Assembly: GCA_037127315.1 (NCBI GenBank)
Contig: JBBBDQ010000347.1
Location: 1,075,001-1,139,000 of the forward strand
DNA from: Ascarosepion bandense
Lineage: Eukaryota > Mollusca > Cephalopoda > Sepiida > Sepiidae
Length of the DNA: 64,000 nucleotides
Reading direction: 5' to 3'
Part shown: piece after piece, positions 62,405 to 64,000 of the stretch
How positions within the stretch are numbered: position 1 is the stretch's first letter
Layout: every line of letters starts with the position of its first letter
Translations under genes and position numbers: made by a program
Notes under the pieces: model-generated
The model's database searches: none
The model's input: the letters and a program-made list of their open reading frames with translations, nothing else
What the model was told of the DNA's origin: nothing

Positions 62405-63309
62405 TTTTCTTGTTTGAAAATTTTCAATCGAGACTCGCATTTGAGTAGGTATTCTGTTTTAATTAAACAGTATTTCTATACGTATATTTCTACCGGCCTT
62501 GTTATTTACGAAATATTTTGTTCCGGAAATATGTCTTTCGTCATGTTTCAAACATGCGACCTCTAACAACATTGTTCTTTTTGTTGTTGTCTTCTTAGTT
62601 TCCAGCTAGAGTCCCTGACTGAGTGCTATTATAAATGTGAATAAATAACTAATGCAATTATCTCTGAACACAATTTTTTTCAGTTTAGTTAACAGGTAAC
62701 AAAATCGTTACGAGAGAATACAATTGAAAACTTATATTACATAACTCATATTTGAGCTTAGAATTTCTTGAAAAAATAAAATAATTGTCGGATTTTATTA
62801 AAACCTTTAGGACTTATTCACAAATTAAATTAAACTAAATTTATGAAATTATAAGAAAATAAAATTTGTTGCGATGAAAATTTCATTATTTTAATGCAGG
62901 ACTCTTTGGTGAATGATAATCTGTTATTTTTTTTTTTAATTTTGCCTCTTCTTTCAAAAATTTGCTCCCAAAACTAACAAAATAACTTTAATTAATAAGC
63001 TTTCAATTGCTTGAATAAATAATAACAATCAAAGACATATTAATCTAAACAAAATAATCGATTAATAATGAAATTTTAAAAGAATTGTTTTCATTTTTTT
63101 CTAATTTATAACAATTTATAAAGTTACTAAATATTTTAAAATAATTCAAAGATTTTTTTGGGTAAGTTTAAAATATTTTAAGCGAAGATTCTATTTAGTA
63201 ATCGAGAATTTACAAAAAATAAAACAATAAAAATTTAAAATTATTAAATCTTATGTACCATAACGAAGAATTCATCCGAACAATTTCCATATAAGTATTT
63301 ATCTAAACT
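62356..63309. other. Unassigned sequence with one (TA)n
   Basis: (TA)n at 62365-62402; otherwise AT-rich sequence with no recognised motif. Confidence 0.4.
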
Positions 63310-63583
63310 AATTTATAAATGGAACTTTGTCTCTATGTGTGTGTGTATGTGTGTGTGTGTCCGTTACCTAGAGACTTCGAAACGGCTGAACCATTTTTCT
63401 TGAAAATTTACGTAGTTGTACTAGGTTTTGTGTCGAGGTACCCTCGATAAATATCAAAAATCGAAAATCGAAAATCGAAAAAATCGAGTTATAGAAGGAG
63501 TGGTCCGATTTTAATCAAATTTGATACACTCATAGACAAAAACATAAGAAACGATATTCAGAAGTTTCAAGGTTTCAAGGTTT
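63310..63583 (+). repeat. Interspersed repeat R, sense copy
   Basis: Sense counterpart of 12345-12660: ATTTATAAATGGAACTTTGT, (GT)n, GTCCGTTACCTAGAGACTTC, AAACGGCTGAACC, GGTTTTGTGTCGAGGTACCC, CGATATTCAGAAGTTTCAAG. It abuts the mariner coding sequence. Confidence 0.72.
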
Positions 63584-63587
63584 CTGT

Positions 63588-64000
63588 TTGCTTTACGACT
63601 TCAATGTGGGCTTATCAGCAGCTGCATCAAGTCGCCGCATATATCAAGCGTTTGTGAATAGTGCTGTGGATGAACGTACTGCAAGGCGTTGGTTTCGAAA
63701 ATTCCAGTATGGAGATTGGTTTTTCTACGATGAGCCTCGCATTGGACGACCAGCAGTCTTGAATGAAGGAGTTCTGAAGGTCGCCATTGAAGAGGATAGT
63801 AGTCTAACGTGTGGTGAACTTGCAAGACAGTTCAACGTTTCAGATGAAACAGTTTGACTTTACCTGCACGACCTAGGTAAGACGTACAAACTAAGCAAGT
63901 GGTTTCCGCAAATGCTGTTGGAGGTCCACAAGTGACAAGGATTGGCAGTCTGCGTATTGCTGCTTTCTCACCACCGTACCGCATTCTTATTCAATCGAGT
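63588..64000 (+). pseudogene. mariner transposase, N-terminal half, cut by window end
   Basis: MLYDFNVGLSAAASSRRIYQ, DERTARRWFRKFQYGDW, DEPRIGRPAVLNEGVLKVAI, CGELARQFNVSDETV then an in-frame TGA (63855-63857), LYLHDLGKTYKLSKWFPQML and a further stop after VHK. These are the paired helix-turn-helix DNA-binding domains (including the GRP linker) and the KWVPH-like motif of mariner/SETMAR-type transposases. The catalytic core would lie beyond 64000. Confidence 0.82.

Overview
This is a repeat-dominated, AT-rich animal genome segment, most likely from a cephalopod and probably an octopus. That placement is inference. It rests on the abundance of a tRNA-derived SINE of the type described from octopus and squid, on the mix of RTE, Jockey/CR1-like, Tx1-like and Penelope-like retroelements, and on long (TA)n and (TATC)n arrays. 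I found no convincing host protein-coding gene, no intact tRNA or rRNA gene and no CRISPR array. Nearly all recognisable coding sequence is decayed transposable-element sequence.

Layout. 1-2.6 kb: SINE pieces and a Gypsy integrase remnant split by an antisense LINE-B. 2.6-10.7 kb: two repeat blocks A and B, each present twice in the order A-B, A-B, around two large (TATC)n arrays, (TA)n tracts and SINEs; block A1 carries a 5S-rRNA/tRNA composite SINE. 11-18.9 kb: RTE and LINE-B retrotransposon fragments, a 190-bp foldback palindrome and a nested RTE/LINE-B junction. 19-23.8 kb: mostly unrecognised sequence with a SINE-1 doublet. 23.9-30.6 kb: a Tx1-like LINE, a Gypsy gag-pol remnant and an RTE tail. 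30.7-32 kb: a 79/68-bp minisatellite. 32-37 kb: SINEs, a hammerhead-like motif, a second 5S/tRNA SINE and a decayed tandem array. 37.2-39.4 kb: a Penelope-like element (PLE) end with inverted repeats and a hammerhead ribozyme candidate, then a DDE transposase fossil. 39.9-47.9 kb: the best preserved LINE-B 3' end, a complete but dead PLE between direct pseudo-LTRs, and an almost full-length RTE element. 48.3-49.1 kb: an 84-bp minisatellite. 50.6-56.7 kb: LINE-B pieces, a 4-unit tandem repeat, an antisense RTE that holds a 34-bp minisatellite and a nested LINE-B, and a second SINE-1 doublet. 58-64 kb: a rearranged mariner, small palindromes and the 5' half of another mariner cut by the window end.

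The main theme is retroelements and DNA transposons serving as raw material for other repeats. Two minisatellites can be traced to transposon codons: the 84-bp unit at 48.3 kb matches a segment of the mariner transposase seen antisense at 58.4 kb, and the 34-bp unit at 52.6-53.4 kb is an expansion in place of a short reverse-transcriptase segment of an RTE element. SINE-2 copies repeatedly end in (TA)n tracts. The most interesting single sites are the hammerhead-ribozyme candidate (37962-38025) and the 5S-plus-tRNA composite SINE (2871-3200 and 35579-35920). Family names given as SINE-1, SINE-2, LINE-B, block A and block B are working labels for this window only. Classifications come from reading motifs by eye, without database searches.
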